Part shown: positions 1-8,804 of the stretch, piece after piece
How positions within the stretch are numbered: position 1 is the first letter of the stretch
How the letters are laid out: every line of letters starts with the position of its first letter
NCBI RefSeq assembly: GCF_900104095.1
Contig: NZ_FNJO01000004.1
Coordinates: 186,001 to 250,000, forward strand
Reading direction: 5' to 3'
Origin: Ralstonia sp. 25mfcol4.1
Lineage (GTDB): Bacteria; Pseudomonadota; Gammaproteobacteria; Burkholderiales; Burkholderiaceae
Length of the DNA: 64,000 nt
Made by a program: the position numbers and the translations under genes
Notes under the pieces: model-generated
What the model was told of the DNA's origin: nothing
The model's database searches: none
What the model saw: only the letters and a program-made list of their open reading frames with translations

Positions 1-425
1 AGCGCGCCATAGACCACGCCGAACGTGGTGCCGGACTGCGCGATGCCGATGCAGATGCCCCCCGCCAGCACGAAAGCCATCGACGACGGCGCCAGCGCCA
101 TGCCCCACAGTCCGGCCGCATACAGCACCAGCCCGGCCAGCATCACCTTCCACGACCCGAAGCGGTCGGCCAACATGCCGGTCAGCGGCTGGGCGATGCC
201 CCAGACCAGGTTCTGCACGGCCATCGCAAAGCCGAATGTCTCGCGGGTCCAGCCCCGTTCGGCGATCACCGGCAGCAGGAACAGGCCCTGCACGTGGCGC
301 ACGCCCAGTGCCAGGCCCATCACGAGCCCGGCCGCCAGCAGCAGAAAGACGGTGCCGCGCCACCAGGGCGGCGTCCCGTGCGATTGCAATGCGCGCACAT
401 CATGCGAAGGCTGGTGAAGCGACAT
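1..425 (-). CDS. MFS transporter, N-terminal part (cut by window edge)
   Basis: Reading from an ATG at 425 toward the left edge gives about 141 residues without a stop. They hold four hydrophobic segments and the MFS loop 2-3 signature GMLADRFGSWKV, so this is the N-terminal third of a 12-helix major facilitator permease of the inner membrane. The phrase LGVRHVQGLFLLPV resembles monocarboxylate/oxalate-type (OFA-like) permeases. It diverges from the LysR gene at 589, which may control it. The substrate cannot be told from this fragment. Confidence 0.85.
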   Translation of the reverse strand, partial: MSLHQPSHDVRALQSHGTPPWWRGTVFLLLAAGLVMGLALGVRHVQGLFLLPVIAERGWTRETFGFAMAVQNLVWGIAQPLTGMLADRFGSWKVMLAGLVLYAAGLWGMALAPSSMAFVLAGGICIGIAQSGTTFGVVYGA

Positions 426-588
426 GGCGGGCTCCCGTGACGGCGGTTCGGATCGGCTTCATTTCAAGCGATTCCGGGCGCCGCTTCAACCGAGATTTCA
501 GGCGTTCTGCCATTCCGGCGGCGCATGGCAGCGGATCGGGATTCCGTGCTGTAATGGGGCTCGCCAGCGCCCCCCGTGAGACTTTGCC

Positions 589-1530
589 ATGTCCGTCCCG
601 CTCGTCCGCCTGTTTCCGCTCGATCTGCTCAAGGGCTTCGTGGCCGTGGGCCGGCGCATGAGCATCACCCAGGCCGCCGACGACCTGTGCCTGACCCAGT
701 CGGCCGTCAGCCGCCAGATCCGCGCGCTGGAAGACCAGCTCCAGGTACGCCTGTTCGTACGCCAGCATCGCGGCGTGGCGTTCACGCCCGAAGGCGAACG
801 CCTGTTCCGCAGCGCCGACGGCGCGGTGCAGCAGTTGCAGGACGTGGCCGCGGAACTGCGCAAGCGCGATGGGCGCCAGCCCGTCACGGTCACGGCCAGC
901 ATCGGCATGGCCGGCCTGTGGCTGCTGCCACGGCTGGGCAGCCTGCAGCGGCGGTATCCGAATCTCGACGTGCGGCTGTCCGCCAGCAACCAGATCAGCG
1001 ATCTGCGCGCCGATGGCATCGACCTGGCCATCCGCTATTGCCCCGCATCGGCCGCGCCGCCCCACGCCATCCGGCTGTTCGAAGAAACCATCGCGCCCGT
1101 GGCCAATCCGTCGCTCGGCGCCACGCGCGTGACCTCGGCCGAAGCCCTGGCGGCGCTGCCATTGCTCGAATTCGACGATCCGCGGCCCTGGCTGCACTGG
1201 CGCAACTGGCTTGGCGCCCAAGGCTACCGGCAGGCCGCCCGGCGCGGCATCCTGCGCTTCAATCAATATGACCAGGTGATTCACGCGGCACTGGCCGGAC
1301 AAGGCGTGGCGCTCGGACGCCTGGAACTGATCCAGTCGCTGATCGAAGGCGGCCAGCTGAACGTGGTGACCACGGCCGGCGCGATCATGCCCAGCCCCAA
1401 CGCGTTCTGGCTGATCCATGCCACCGAGAATCCGCGCGACGATGTCCGCCACGTGGCCGACTGGATTGCCGAGGAAGCGGCGCGCGTCAGGCCGGGCGCA
1501 GCACCAGATGCTGGCTCGCGGCCGGCGTGA
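589..1530 (+). CDS. LysR-family transcriptional regulator (GcvA-like)
   Basis: This 313-residue protein has the LysR plan. An N-terminal winged helix (residues 8-67) contains ITQAADDLCLTQSAVSRQ, the GcvA-type helix-turn-helix, and a periplasmic-binding-like effector domain spans about residues 95-300. The length is normal for the family. It lies 163 bases from, and diverges from, the MFS permease at 1-425, the classic arrangement for a LysR protein controlling its neighbour. Its 3' end overlaps the convergent DUF2917 gene by 44 bases. The effector is unknown. Confidence 0.9.
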   Translation: MSVPLVRLFPLDLLKGFVAVGRRMSITQAADDLCLTQSAVSRQIRALEDQLQVRLFVRQHRGVAFTPEGERLFRSADGAVQQLQDVAAELRKRDGRQPVTVTASIGMAGLWLLPRLGSLQRRYPNLDVRLSASNQISDLRADGIDLAIRYCPASAAPPHAIRLFEETIAPVANPSLGATRVTSAEALAALPLLEFDDPRPWLHWRNWLGAQGYRQAARRGILRFNQYDQVIHAALAGQGVALGRLELIQSLIEGGQLNVVTTAGAIMPSPNAFWLIHATENPRDDVRHVADWIAEEAARVRPGAAPDAGSRPA

Positions 1531-1753
1531 TGTGGCATTGCACCGCGCCCAGCGCACGCAGCGCGCTCAGAAAGTAGACGCCGTCTTCCTCCACGCGGCA
1601 CCGCTGGCCGGCCGACAGCACGATATCCGCCGACGGCCGGGCGCGCCGGTGCTCGACGGTGATCCACAACTGGCCGGCGCGGCAAGTCACATGGGCGCCC
1701 GCGCGCAGTGGCACCGGCACACAGTCCGATTCGATCAGCAAATCCCAGGTCAT
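1487..1753 (-). CDS. DUF2917-type small protein
   Basis: This is an 88-residue soluble protein starting MTWDLLIESDCVPVPLR. The core (AGAHVTCRAGQLWITVE, then a GQRCRVEEDGVYFLSAL stretch) matches my recollection of DUF2917, a small beta-barrel, cupin-like domain of unknown role common in Burkholderiales. I chose the ATG at 1753 because everything upstream in this frame is low-quality, arginine-rich readthrough. It overlaps the 3' end of the LysR gene tail-to-tail. No function can be assigned. Confidence 0.7.
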   Translation of the reverse strand: MTWDLLIESDCVPVPLRAGAHVTCRAGQLWITVEHRRARPSADIVLSAGQRCRVEEDGVYFLSALRALGAVQCHITPAASQHLVLRPA

Positions 1754-1975
1754 GGCAGGCTCCGGTTCATGCCTGCCAGTGTGGCAAACGGGCGTTTTCC
1801 TGCCATGAGACATGGGCCTGCCAGCCATGAGAATCGCGTCCGCGCCGGGCCCGGGCCGGGTCGATACATCGCCGCTAACGAAACGCTTCACCGATCCGTT
1901 AACATGGGCGGCAGCGCGAAATCTGACCCGAACGGGTGGATGCCCGCGCGCCCCGCCCACATCGAGCCGCCCATC

Positions 1976-2371
1976 ATGGATCCCCTGTCGTTCGAATTCG
2001 TCACGGTCGAAGAAGCCAAGAAGGTACTGGACGGCGACCCGCCTGCCTCGGCGCACGTCGACTGGAGCGAACTGCGCCAGGCGCCGGACCCGATCAACCT
2101 GTCGCTGACGCCGGTGGCGCTCAGGTGGCTGGCCCAGTTGCCGCGCGAAGTCCGTCCGCTGGAGCTGTTCTACGCTTACCCGCGCATTGGCAACCAGCTG
2201 GCCGCGCTGGGCAATGCCGCCGCCGTGTCCGCCTTCCTCGCCGAACTGCTGATCGACAAGCGCGGCGACCGGCAAGGGTTTCCGGGCGGCATCGCGGGCG
2301 AACTGTCGCGCCTGCAGGCATACCTGCTGCAACTGCTGCAGCCGGACGGCGCCGGCACCGTCGCGCCCTAG
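1976..2371 (+). CDS. Conserved hypothetical protein
   Basis: A 131-residue acidic cytoplasmic protein beginning MDPLSFEFVTVEEAKKVLDG. It has no signal peptide or membrane segment, and I recognise no domain. The central part (PVALRWLAQLPREVRPLELFYAYPRIGNQLA) reads like a well-packed helical protein, and codon use matches the neighbours, so it is probably real. An in-frame ATG at 1940 would add 12 residues. It converges on the phospholipase D-like gene, whose stop lies 27 bases away. Confidence 0.7.
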   Translation: MDPLSFEFVTVEEAKKVLDGDPPASAHVDWSELRQAPDPINLSLTPVALRWLAQLPREVRPLELFYAYPRIGNQLAALGNAAAVSAFLAELLIDKRGDRQGFPGGIAGELSRLQAYLLQLLQPDGAGTVAP

Positions 2372-2398
2372 CCGGGCCAGACCCCCACGGCAGCTCGA

Positions 2399-4033
2399 CT
2401 AGAGTTGATCCTCCACGGGCAGCATCTGCAGGACGTCGATGCCCATGTGCTGCCACATGCTCATGTCCGGCTCGTGCTCGTGGGTGGTTTCCTTGCCGTT
2501 GTCGCGCGTGGTCCACGTCAGCGATTGCGCGCCGCTGTCGCTGGTTTTGAGCGCCACGCGGTAGGCGATATCGAGCAGCCGGCGGTCCATGTCTTCCACC
2601 AGCAGCCTGGCCAGCGCCGGACTGTCCAGCACCACGCCCATCTCGGTATTGAGCTTGATCGAACGGGGGTCCAGGTTCATCGACCCGATGAACAGCGTCT
2701 GGCGGTCCACCACATAGGCCTTGGCATGCAGGCTCGCGCGGCTCGACGCAAACATGCGTGACTTGCCCGCGCGGCTGCGTACCAGTTCGGCATTGGCGGT
2801 GGGTTTCAGCTCGTAGAGTTCCACGCCGGCCTCCAGCAGCCGCTTGCGCGTGGGCGCGTACCCGGCATGCACCGCCGCAACGTCGGTGGCGGCGAACGAA
2901 TTGGTCAGCACACGCACCTTGACCCCCCGTTTGACCATGGCGGCCAGCCAGGCCTCGCCCTCCTTGTTGGGCACGAAGTACGGTGAAACCAGCACCAGCT
3001 CGGTCCGGGCCTTTTCCATCATCGCGCGCAGTTGCGGAATGGCGTGCGTGGAGGGGTCGTCGGCGGATTCTTCGATCTTGTCGGCCTTGTCGGCAATCAC
3101 GCGCGCCGAGCCCATGTAGCCGGGCAGGCGGCCCGACTCGATGCCGCGCGCCAGGCCCGAATCCAGCAGTTCCTGCACGAACGGGCTGGCGCGGGCCATG
3201 TCGCCCTTGGCCTCGATCTGCTTGCGGAAGGCGCGCAGCTCGTCTGGTGCTTCCTTGCCTTCCGGGGTCAGCGTGGCCACGGGATAGGCGTTTTCGCTGT
3301 TCCAGTATTCGTCGAACACCTTGCTGGCGGCCGGCACCACGGGCCCGGCCACCATCACGTCGAGGTCGCTGAACGCCATGTCGGGCTTGGCCGAGAAGTA
3401 CGCGTCGCCGATATTGCGGCCGCCCATGATCGACACCAGGTTGTCCACCGTCATCTGCTTGTTGTGCATGCGGCGGTTCAGGCGGCCAAAGTCGAACAGC
3501 AGCTCCACCCACCGGGCGTTGCGGTTGGCAAACGGATTGAAGATGCGCACCTCGATGTTCGGATGCGAATCCACCGCCGCCCAGAGTTTGTCCTGCTTGC
3601 CGGTATGGATGTCGTCCAGCAGGATGCGCACGCGCACGCCGCGATCGGCGGCGTCGATCACCTCGCCCAGCAGCGCGCTGCCGGTGGTATCCACGTCGTA
3701 GATGTAGTACTGCAGGTCCAGCGTCTTCTGCGCGGCCCGCGCCAGTGCCATGCGCGCGGTCAGCGCATCGGGCCCCGCGCCCAGCGGATAGAAGATCGAC
3801 TGCCCGGGATTCTGCGCCAGCCGGGGCGCGAGCGTCCTGGCCAGCAGCGTCGTGCCGGTATCGGTCGCGGCGTAGCTCGGCGTCCGCCCGGCATTGGCGG
3901 GCAGGCTTGCACAGCCGCCCAACAGCGCCAGCCAGACCGAGATGGCGACCACCCACGCCAGCGACCGCACATGCCGCCATCCCGGCACGGGCGCCGGGGT
4001 GTGTCCATGCCATCGAATCAGGGCCTGCGCCAT
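2399..4033 (-). CDS. Phospholipase D-like lipoprotein (cardiolipin synthase-type)
   Basis: The 544-residue product carries an N-terminal membrane segment (24-40) ending in a lipobox, LLGGC, with the lipidated cysteine at residue 41. Two complete HKD motifs follow: H190-x-K192-x4-D197 and H436-x-K438-x4-D443. These are the two halves of a phospholipase D active site, so the enzyme should transfer or hydrolyse phosphatidyl groups. The family includes cardiolipin synthase C. Lipidation suggests it faces the periplasm. The ATG at 4033 was chosen over a longer reading because it directly precedes the signal sequence. Confidence 0.88.
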   Translation of the reverse strand: MAQALIRWHGHTPAPVPGWRHVRSLAWVVAISVWLALLGGCASLPANAGRTPSYAATDTGTTLLARTLAPRLAQNPGQSIFYPLGAGPDALTARMALARAAQKTLDLQYYIYDVDTTGSALLGEVIDAADRGVRVRILLDDIHTGKQDKLWAAVDSHPNIEVRIFNPFANRNARWVELLFDFGRLNRRMHNKQMTVDNLVSIMGGRNIGDAYFSAKPDMAFSDLDVMVAGPVVPAASKVFDEYWNSENAYPVATLTPEGKEAPDELRAFRKQIEAKGDMARASPFVQELLDSGLARGIESGRLPGYMGSARVIADKADKIEESADDPSTHAIPQLRAMMEKARTELVLVSPYFVPNKEGEAWLAAMVKRGVKVRVLTNSFAATDVAAVHAGYAPTRKRLLEAGVELYELKPTANAELVRSRAGKSRMFASSRASLHAKAYVVDRQTLFIGSMNLDPRSIKLNTEMGVVLDSPALARLLVEDMDRRLLDIAYRVALKTSDSGAQSLTWTTRDNGKETTHEHEPDMSMWQHMGIDVLQMLPVEDQL

Positions 4034-4106
4034 GGTCTTCTCCTCGACGGTCCTGCCGCTTGCGGCCTGCCGGATGCCAATGATCCGGCGGCCGCCCCGC
4101 CCCGCG

Positions 4107-4973
4107 CTACGGTTGCGCCGAAGGCGTATCCGGTGCGGACGCCGTCCCGGAATCCGCCGGCCGGCCCTGCGCCCGCTCGCGGTAATAGCCGCGCACGATC
4201 TGCTGCGCCACTGCCAGCCGTGCGCTGACCGGTACCGGAAAGCGCACCACGGCATCGAAGCGGGTCACGTCGAACGGTTCGAATATCACGCGCGGCTCGA
4301 ACTGCGACAGGTCCACGAAGCGCATGTCCCCGTAGCGCCGCAGCGTGCGGCCCGCTTCCTCCATGAAGCCTTCGCATGCGCGGCGCGCCACCTGCACCAG
4401 CAGCGTCTCCACTGCTTCGGGATCGTCGCCCACGGCCAGCGGAATCCGCACCATGTCCAGCGTATAGGCGCCGGCCTGCGAATGGTTGCGCACGGCCGTG
4501 GTCAGCAGCATGCTGTTCGGCACCTGCACCGTAAAGCCCGTGTACTGGCGCGCGGCAGCCACTTCCACCAGCGTGGTGGACATCACGTCCATGTCGATGA
4601 CTTCGCCGCCGAACGGGCCGATCTCCACCAGGTCGCCAAGCTGGAACGGGCGCGTGATCATGCGCATGAACGCGCCCAGGAAGCACATCACCAGTTCCTT
4701 GCCGACCAGCAGCAGCGCCGCCGCGAACGCCGCCAGCGAGATCGCCACGCTCTTCAGTTCGGACACCCAGATGCCCAGCAGCAGCAGGAACACCACCGCC
4801 GCCACCAGATTGCGCGACGCCACCGTCCAGGCACGATAGCTGCCCCGGTTGTCGGCCTGCAGCCGCGCCGAGAAGAAGCGGTTGATCAGCTTGACCACCA
4901 GCGTGCCGGCAAGGATCACCACCACGCTGGCGATGATGTTGACCAGGATGCTGTCGTTGGCGTTGAAGTGCAT
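4107..4973 (-). CDS. Mechanosensitive ion channel family protein (MscS type)
   Basis: A 288-residue inner-membrane protein starting MHFNANDSILVN. Three hydrophobic segments (about 8-30, 60-80 and 84-108) precede the MscS beta domain, which shows the family phrases RPFQLGDLVEIGPFGGEV and VPNSMLLTTAVRNHS. A soluble alpha/beta C-terminal domain follows, of normal length for MscS. Such channels open on membrane tension and release solutes after osmotic downshock. The pore helix is alanine/glycine rich, as expected. It follows the phospholipase D-like gene's strand but stands as a separate unit. Confidence 0.9.
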   Translation of the reverse strand: MHFNANDSILVNIIASVVVILAGTLVVKLINRFFSARLQADNRGSYRAWTVASRNLVAAVVFLLLLGIWVSELKSVAISLAAFAAALLLVGKELVMCFLGAFMRMITRPFQLGDLVEIGPFGGEVIDMDVMSTTLVEVAAARQYTGFTVQVPNSMLLTTAVRNHSQAGAYTLDMVRIPLAVGDDPEAVETLLVQVARRACEGFMEEAGRTLRRYGDMRFVDLSQFEPRVIFEPFDVTRFDAVVRFPVPVSARLAVAQQIVRGYYRERAQGRPADSGTASAPDTPSAQP

Positions 4974-5270
4974 GGGCGCTTTGTCTGTTGTTCTGCATCC
5001 CGACCTCCGCCGCCCGTAACACATTGTTGCAATCGGCGCCGCAGGGGAATGCCCACGGCGATTCTATCCACTTGGCAGTGTGGGGTGCTGGCTGTTTGTC
5101 CAAAAGTCGGATTCGTCCGGTTCCGCTGTCGGCGTTTCTCTTGCAATTGCTGCACCCGCACCTTGTTTGCGAAAGCAAAACCGAATCGAAAAGCCGGGGC
5201 AGAATCGGCCCGCCGCGCCGGGACAGCCCCGGCACGCGGCCCAGCCGACAGAACAAGATTTAGGAGAACG

Positions 5271-5648
5271 ATGACGATGTGGAAGACCAGCCGCCGCTGG
5301 CTGATGGCAAGCGCCGGGGCCGCCGTGCTGGTGCTGGCGTTGCCGTGCAGCGCAGCAAATGCGGCCATCAGGTCGATCACGATGTACGACGGCAAGTCGA
5401 AGCTGCTGGTGGACAACCCGATGCACCGCTACCTCGTCAACTCGCGCATGTTGCCGTCGCTGCGGCACGATGCCGATGGCGGTGTCACGCTGCATATCCA
5501 GCACGAGGCCCCGGCCGGCGACGCGCGCCAGAACTGGCTGCCGGCGCCCGACGGTCCGTTCTACGTGATCCTGCGCATGTACATGCCCAGGCCCGACGCG
5601 GCCAACGGCAGCTGGAAGCAGCCGCCGCTGGTCAAGCTCGCCCAGTAA
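5271..5648 (+). CDS. Stand-alone DUF1214 C-terminal domain, exported
   Basis: This 125-residue protein has a signal peptide (about 1-33, ending CSAANA) followed only by the last part of a DUF1214 fold: SITMYDG, NPMHRYLVNSR, a Gly-rich turn, IQHEAPAGD and the terminal WLPAPDGPFYVILRMYMP. In the usual DUF1254-DUF1214 proteins this block is the C-terminal quarter of a 400-500 residue chain. Here it has its own start and a GGAG-like ribosome site (AGGAG at 5262). It converges on the efflux channel gene, 13 bases away. Function is unknown. Confidence 0.75.
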   Translation: MTMWKTSRRWLMASAGAAVLVLALPCSAANAAIRSITMYDGKSKLLVDNPMHRYLVNSRMLPSLRHDADGGVTLHIQHEAPAGDARQNWLPAPDGPFYVILRMYMPRPDAANGSWKQPPLVKLAQ

Positions 5649-5661
5649 CGGGGATTTCCGG

Positions 5662-7200
5662 TCAGGAAGCGGGCGAGGCCGGCGTGGCCCGCGTGGCAGC
5701 TGGCGCGGATGCGGCGGCGCCACCTTCGGCGGCGGCCGCCGTCTGCCATCCCAGCCCCAGCGACTTCTGCAGCGACACGTAGTCCTTGAGCAGGTCCGCA
5801 TCGCCAGAAATGCGGTTCTGCTGCGCCACCACGCGTGTGCGTTCCACATCGAGCCATTCGAGCATGCTGGCCGTGCCGGCGCAGTAACGCTGCTGCTGCA
5901 GCGTCGACGCCCGTTCGGACGATGCCTCCACGCGGCGCAGTACCACCACGTGTTCGCGCTGGTGGCCGTAGCGCGACAGCGCCACATCGGCATCGCGCAG
6001 GGCCTTCAGCACCGTGCTGCGATAGTTGGCGTCGGCCTCGTCGCGGCCGCCCTCGGCGCTGTCCACCCCGGCGGCCACCCGGCCGAAATCGAGGATGTTC
6101 CATTGCAGGCGCGGCAGCGTCAGCCACGTGCCGTTGTCCTTGCGGGCCAGGTGGCCGGGGTCCATCGCGCTGAACCCGAGCGAGCCCAGCAGCGACAGCT
6201 TCGGGAACCAGTCGGCCTTGCGCACGCCGATCTGCGCCGTGCTCGACGCCAGCCGGCGTTCTGCCGCCCGGATATCGGGCCGGGCCTTCAGCAGCGCCGC
6301 CGGATCGCCCACCGCCACGGTCTCGGGCACGCTGGGCAGCGGCCGCGCCGCCGACAACTCGGCGTCGAGCGTCCCGGGGGCACGGCCGGTCAGCAGCGCC
6401 AGTTGGTCGAACTGTTCGGCGATGCTGGCCTGCACCGGCGACATCTGCGCCCGCGTGTTGTCGAGCTGTGTCAGCAGGCGCTCCACTTCGAGCTGCGACG
6501 CCACGCCGCGCGCACGCCGCTGCTGCGTCAGGTCCAGCATGTCGGCTTCCAGCTTCTCGGAATCCTGCAGGTGCGCCAGGCTGGCCTGCTGCTCGCGCAG
6601 CGTGATGTAGGCCTGCGCCACCTCGGCGGCCAGCTGCACATGGGCGTCCGCCAGTTGCGCCGATGCCGCATCGGCCTCGGCCGACGCCGCCTCGATCGAC
6701 CGGCGCGTGCCGCCGAACAAATCGATCTCCCAGCTGGCATCGAAGCTCGCGATGTACAGCGACAGCGGCCCGCGCCCGCCTCCCGACGATCCATTACCGG
6801 ACAGCGCGGACAGGTCCGGCGAGCGGGTGCGCAGCATCGCCGCATCGAATCCCACCTGTGGCAGCAGATTGGCCTTGTTGCTATCCAGCCCCGCCCGCGC
6901 CTGGCGCACGCGGGCACGCGCCACGTCGATATCGGGGCTGTCCTGGAGCGCGGTCTCGATCAGCATGTCGAGCTTGGCGTCGCCAAGTGCGTGCCACCAG
7001 TCGGCGGCACGCGGCGCAACGGGCTGGGCCTCCGCCGGCGCGTGCGGGAAGCGTCCCGCATCGATCGCGTTGCCGGCCACTTCCGGCGCGCTGCGGTAGT
7101 CGGGCCCCACCGTGCATCCGGCCACAAGCCATCCGGCAGCGAGCGAGGCGGCGGTAAGGGTCAGCAGGCGTGGCCGCCTGGCATGTGAAAAGACAGACAT
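5662..7200 (-). CDS. Efflux outer-membrane lipoprotein (NodT/OprM type)
   Basis: The 512-residue product has a lipoprotein signal (LVAGC) followed by TVGPDYRSAPE, the hallmark start of NodT-family outer-membrane factors. Two repeated coiled-coil and beta blocks follow, including ARARVRQARAGLDSNKANLLPQVG and its second copy KADWFPKLSLLGSLG. Trimers form a TolC-like channel-tunnel. It is the last gene of the EmrA-EmrB-channel operon, starting 3 bases after the emrB stop, so it should provide that pump's dedicated outer-membrane exit. Confidence 0.93.
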   Translation of the reverse strand: MSVFSHARRPRLLTLTAASLAAGWLVAGCTVGPDYRSAPEVAGNAIDAGRFPHAPAEAQPVAPRAADWWHALGDAKLDMLIETALQDSPDIDVARARVRQARAGLDSNKANLLPQVGFDAAMLRTRSPDLSALSGNGSSGGGRGPLSLYIASFDASWEIDLFGGTRRSIEAASAEADAASAQLADAHVQLAAEVAQAYITLREQQASLAHLQDSEKLEADMLDLTQQRRARGVASQLEVERLLTQLDNTRAQMSPVQASIAEQFDQLALLTGRAPGTLDAELSAARPLPSVPETVAVGDPAALLKARPDIRAAERRLASSTAQIGVRKADWFPKLSLLGSLGFSAMDPGHLARKDNGTWLTLPRLQWNILDFGRVAAGVDSAEGGRDEADANYRSTVLKALRDADVALSRYGHQREHVVVLRRVEASSERASTLQQQRYCAGTASMLEWLDVERTRVVAQQNRISGDADLLKDYVSLQKSLGLGWQTAAAAEGGAAASAPAATRATPASPAS

Positions 7201-7202
7201 GA

Positions 7203-8804
7203 TCAATGGCCGGAGGAAACAGGCGCGCCCGGACGGGGCGGCTTGAGCAGCAGGGCCAGCGGCACGCAGCACAGCAGTGCGATGCCGAGGGCAAAGAAGG
7301 TTTCGGAGAACGTCATCACCGCGGCCTGCCGCGCGATCTCGCCGCTGAGCTGGGCCACGGCCTGGAGTTGCGCATGGGCGAAGTCGCCGCCCTGGGCCAC
7401 GAACCCGGCGATGGTCGACGTCATATGATCCTGGCCGATGCTGCTGTTGGCCGTGACCGATTCGCGGATGACCGAGTCGTGATAGGCATTGCGGCGGTCG
7501 ATCAGCGTGCCAAGCAGCGCCAGTCCAATCGAGCCACCGAGGTTGCGCGCCATGTTGTAGAGCCCGGCGGCGTCTCCGGCCTCATGCGTGGCCACCGCCG
7601 CCATCGATGCCTGGTTCAGCGGCATCATCGCCAGGATCTGGCCAAAGCCGCGCAGGATCTGCGAAACGGTGAAGTCGTGGCCGACGCTGTCCACGGTCAG
7701 GCCGATATCGAGCATGCAGCTGGCAAAGAAGCACACCAGCCCGCTGATGACCAGCCAGCGACTGTCGAACTTGCCCAGGATGCGCGGCAGCACCGGCATC
7801 AGCAGGAATGCCGGCAGCCCCGACAGCAGCATGATGCCGCCAGCCTGCTCGGCGTTGTAGCCGGCAATCAGCGACAGGAACTGCGGCAGCAGGTACGACA
7901 CGCCATACAGGCCGGCGCCCACCGTGGTCACGATCAGGATCACGCTGGCGTAGCTCCTGTTCAGCAGCAGCCGCAGCCGCACGATGGGTTGCTTCGCCGT
8001 GAACTGGCTGACCAGCATCATCGTCAGCCCGATGGCCGACAGCATCGACAGGTAGACGATGAACTGCGACTCGAACCACTGCTCGCGCTGGCCCTCTTCC
8101 AGCACCACGGTCAGCGAACTGAGCCCGATGGTCAGGCCGACGATGCCAAGCCAGTCGGCCTTGAAGAACGCCTCCACGTCGGCGCGTTCGGCCTTCAGGC
8201 CGAAATACAGCAGCGGCACCAGCACGGCGGTGATCGGCACGTTCAGGAAGAAGCACCAGCGCCAGTTGATGTTCTCGGCCAGCCAGCCACCCACCACGGG
8301 GCCCAGCAACGGCCCCAGCAGCACGATCAGGCCGAACATCGACATGCCGATGGGCATCTGGTGGCGCGGCAGGCGGGTGCGCACGATGGTCTGCGCGGTC
8401 GGGATCATCGCGCCGCCGGCCAGGCCCTGCCCGATACGGCCGATGACCATCTGCGGCAGGCTGTGCGACATGCCGCACACCATCGAGAACGCCGTGAACA
8501 GCAAGGCGTTCCACATCAGGAAGCGGCGCAGGCCGAACACCCGCGTCAGCCAGGCCGTCAGCGGGATGATGACGATCTCGGCCATCAGGTAGCCGGTGGA
8601 CACCCACGTGCCCTCGGTGCCTGCCGCGCCGATCTGCCCCTGGATCTGCGGCAGTGCCGAGTTGGTGATCGAGATGTCCAGCGTGGCCAGCAGCGCGCCG
8701 AGCGAACCGGCGGCCACGGCGATCCAGTCCGCTGCCGTGGCGTTTGGCTGCTGCGCGGCCACGGGTGCCGGCGACGCCTGCCCTGGCGCCACGGCCTCAG
8801 CCAT
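7203..8804 (-). CDS. emrB: DHA2-family multidrug MFS transporter (EmrB type)
   Basis: A 533-residue inner-membrane protein with 14 predicted helices. It shows the DHA2 signatures LDISITNSALPQIQG in helix 1 and GRIGQGLAGGAMIPTAQ in helix 4, and matches EmrB in length. It would drive proton-coupled export of hydrophobic drugs through EmrA and the outer-membrane channel encoded on either side. The start overlaps emrA's end by 8 bases, which implies translational coupling. It is probably repressed by the divergent TetR protein. Confidence 0.94.
   Translation of the reverse strand: MAEAVAPGQASPAPVAAQQPNATAADWIAVAAGSLGALLATLDISITNSALPQIQGQIGAAGTEGTWVSTGYLMAEIVIIPLTAWLTRVFGLRRFLMWNALLFTAFSMVCGMSHSLPQMVIGRIGQGLAGGAMIPTAQTIVRTRLPRHQMPIGMSMFGLIVLLGPLLGPVVGGWLAENINWRWCFFLNVPITAVLVPLLYFGLKAERADVEAFFKADWLGIVGLTIGLSSLTVVLEEGQREQWFESQFIVYLSMLSAIGLTMMLVSQFTAKQPIVRLRLLLNRSYASVILIVTTVGAGLYGVSYLLPQFLSLIAGYNAEQAGGIMLLSGLPAFLLMPVLPRILGKFDSRWLVISGLVCFFASCMLDIGLTVDSVGHDFTVSQILRGFGQILAMMPLNQASMAAVATHEAGDAAGLYNMARNLGGSIGLALLGTLIDRRNAYHDSVIRESVTANSSIGQDHMTSTIAGFVAQGGDFAHAQLQAVAQLSGEIARQAAVMTFSETFFALGIALLCCVPLALLLKPPRPGAPVSSGH

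Noticed and set aside
400..1557. Long antisense frame of 385 codons opposite the LysR gene
   Set aside because: It mirrors LysR codons in reverse; the product is Arg/Gln/His-rich and has no domain. Such mirrored frames are common in high-GC DNA.
5040..5110. Sigma-54 promoter near TTGGCAGTGTGGGGTGCT
   Set aside because: The GG-to-GC distance is one base too long for the -24/-12 rule.
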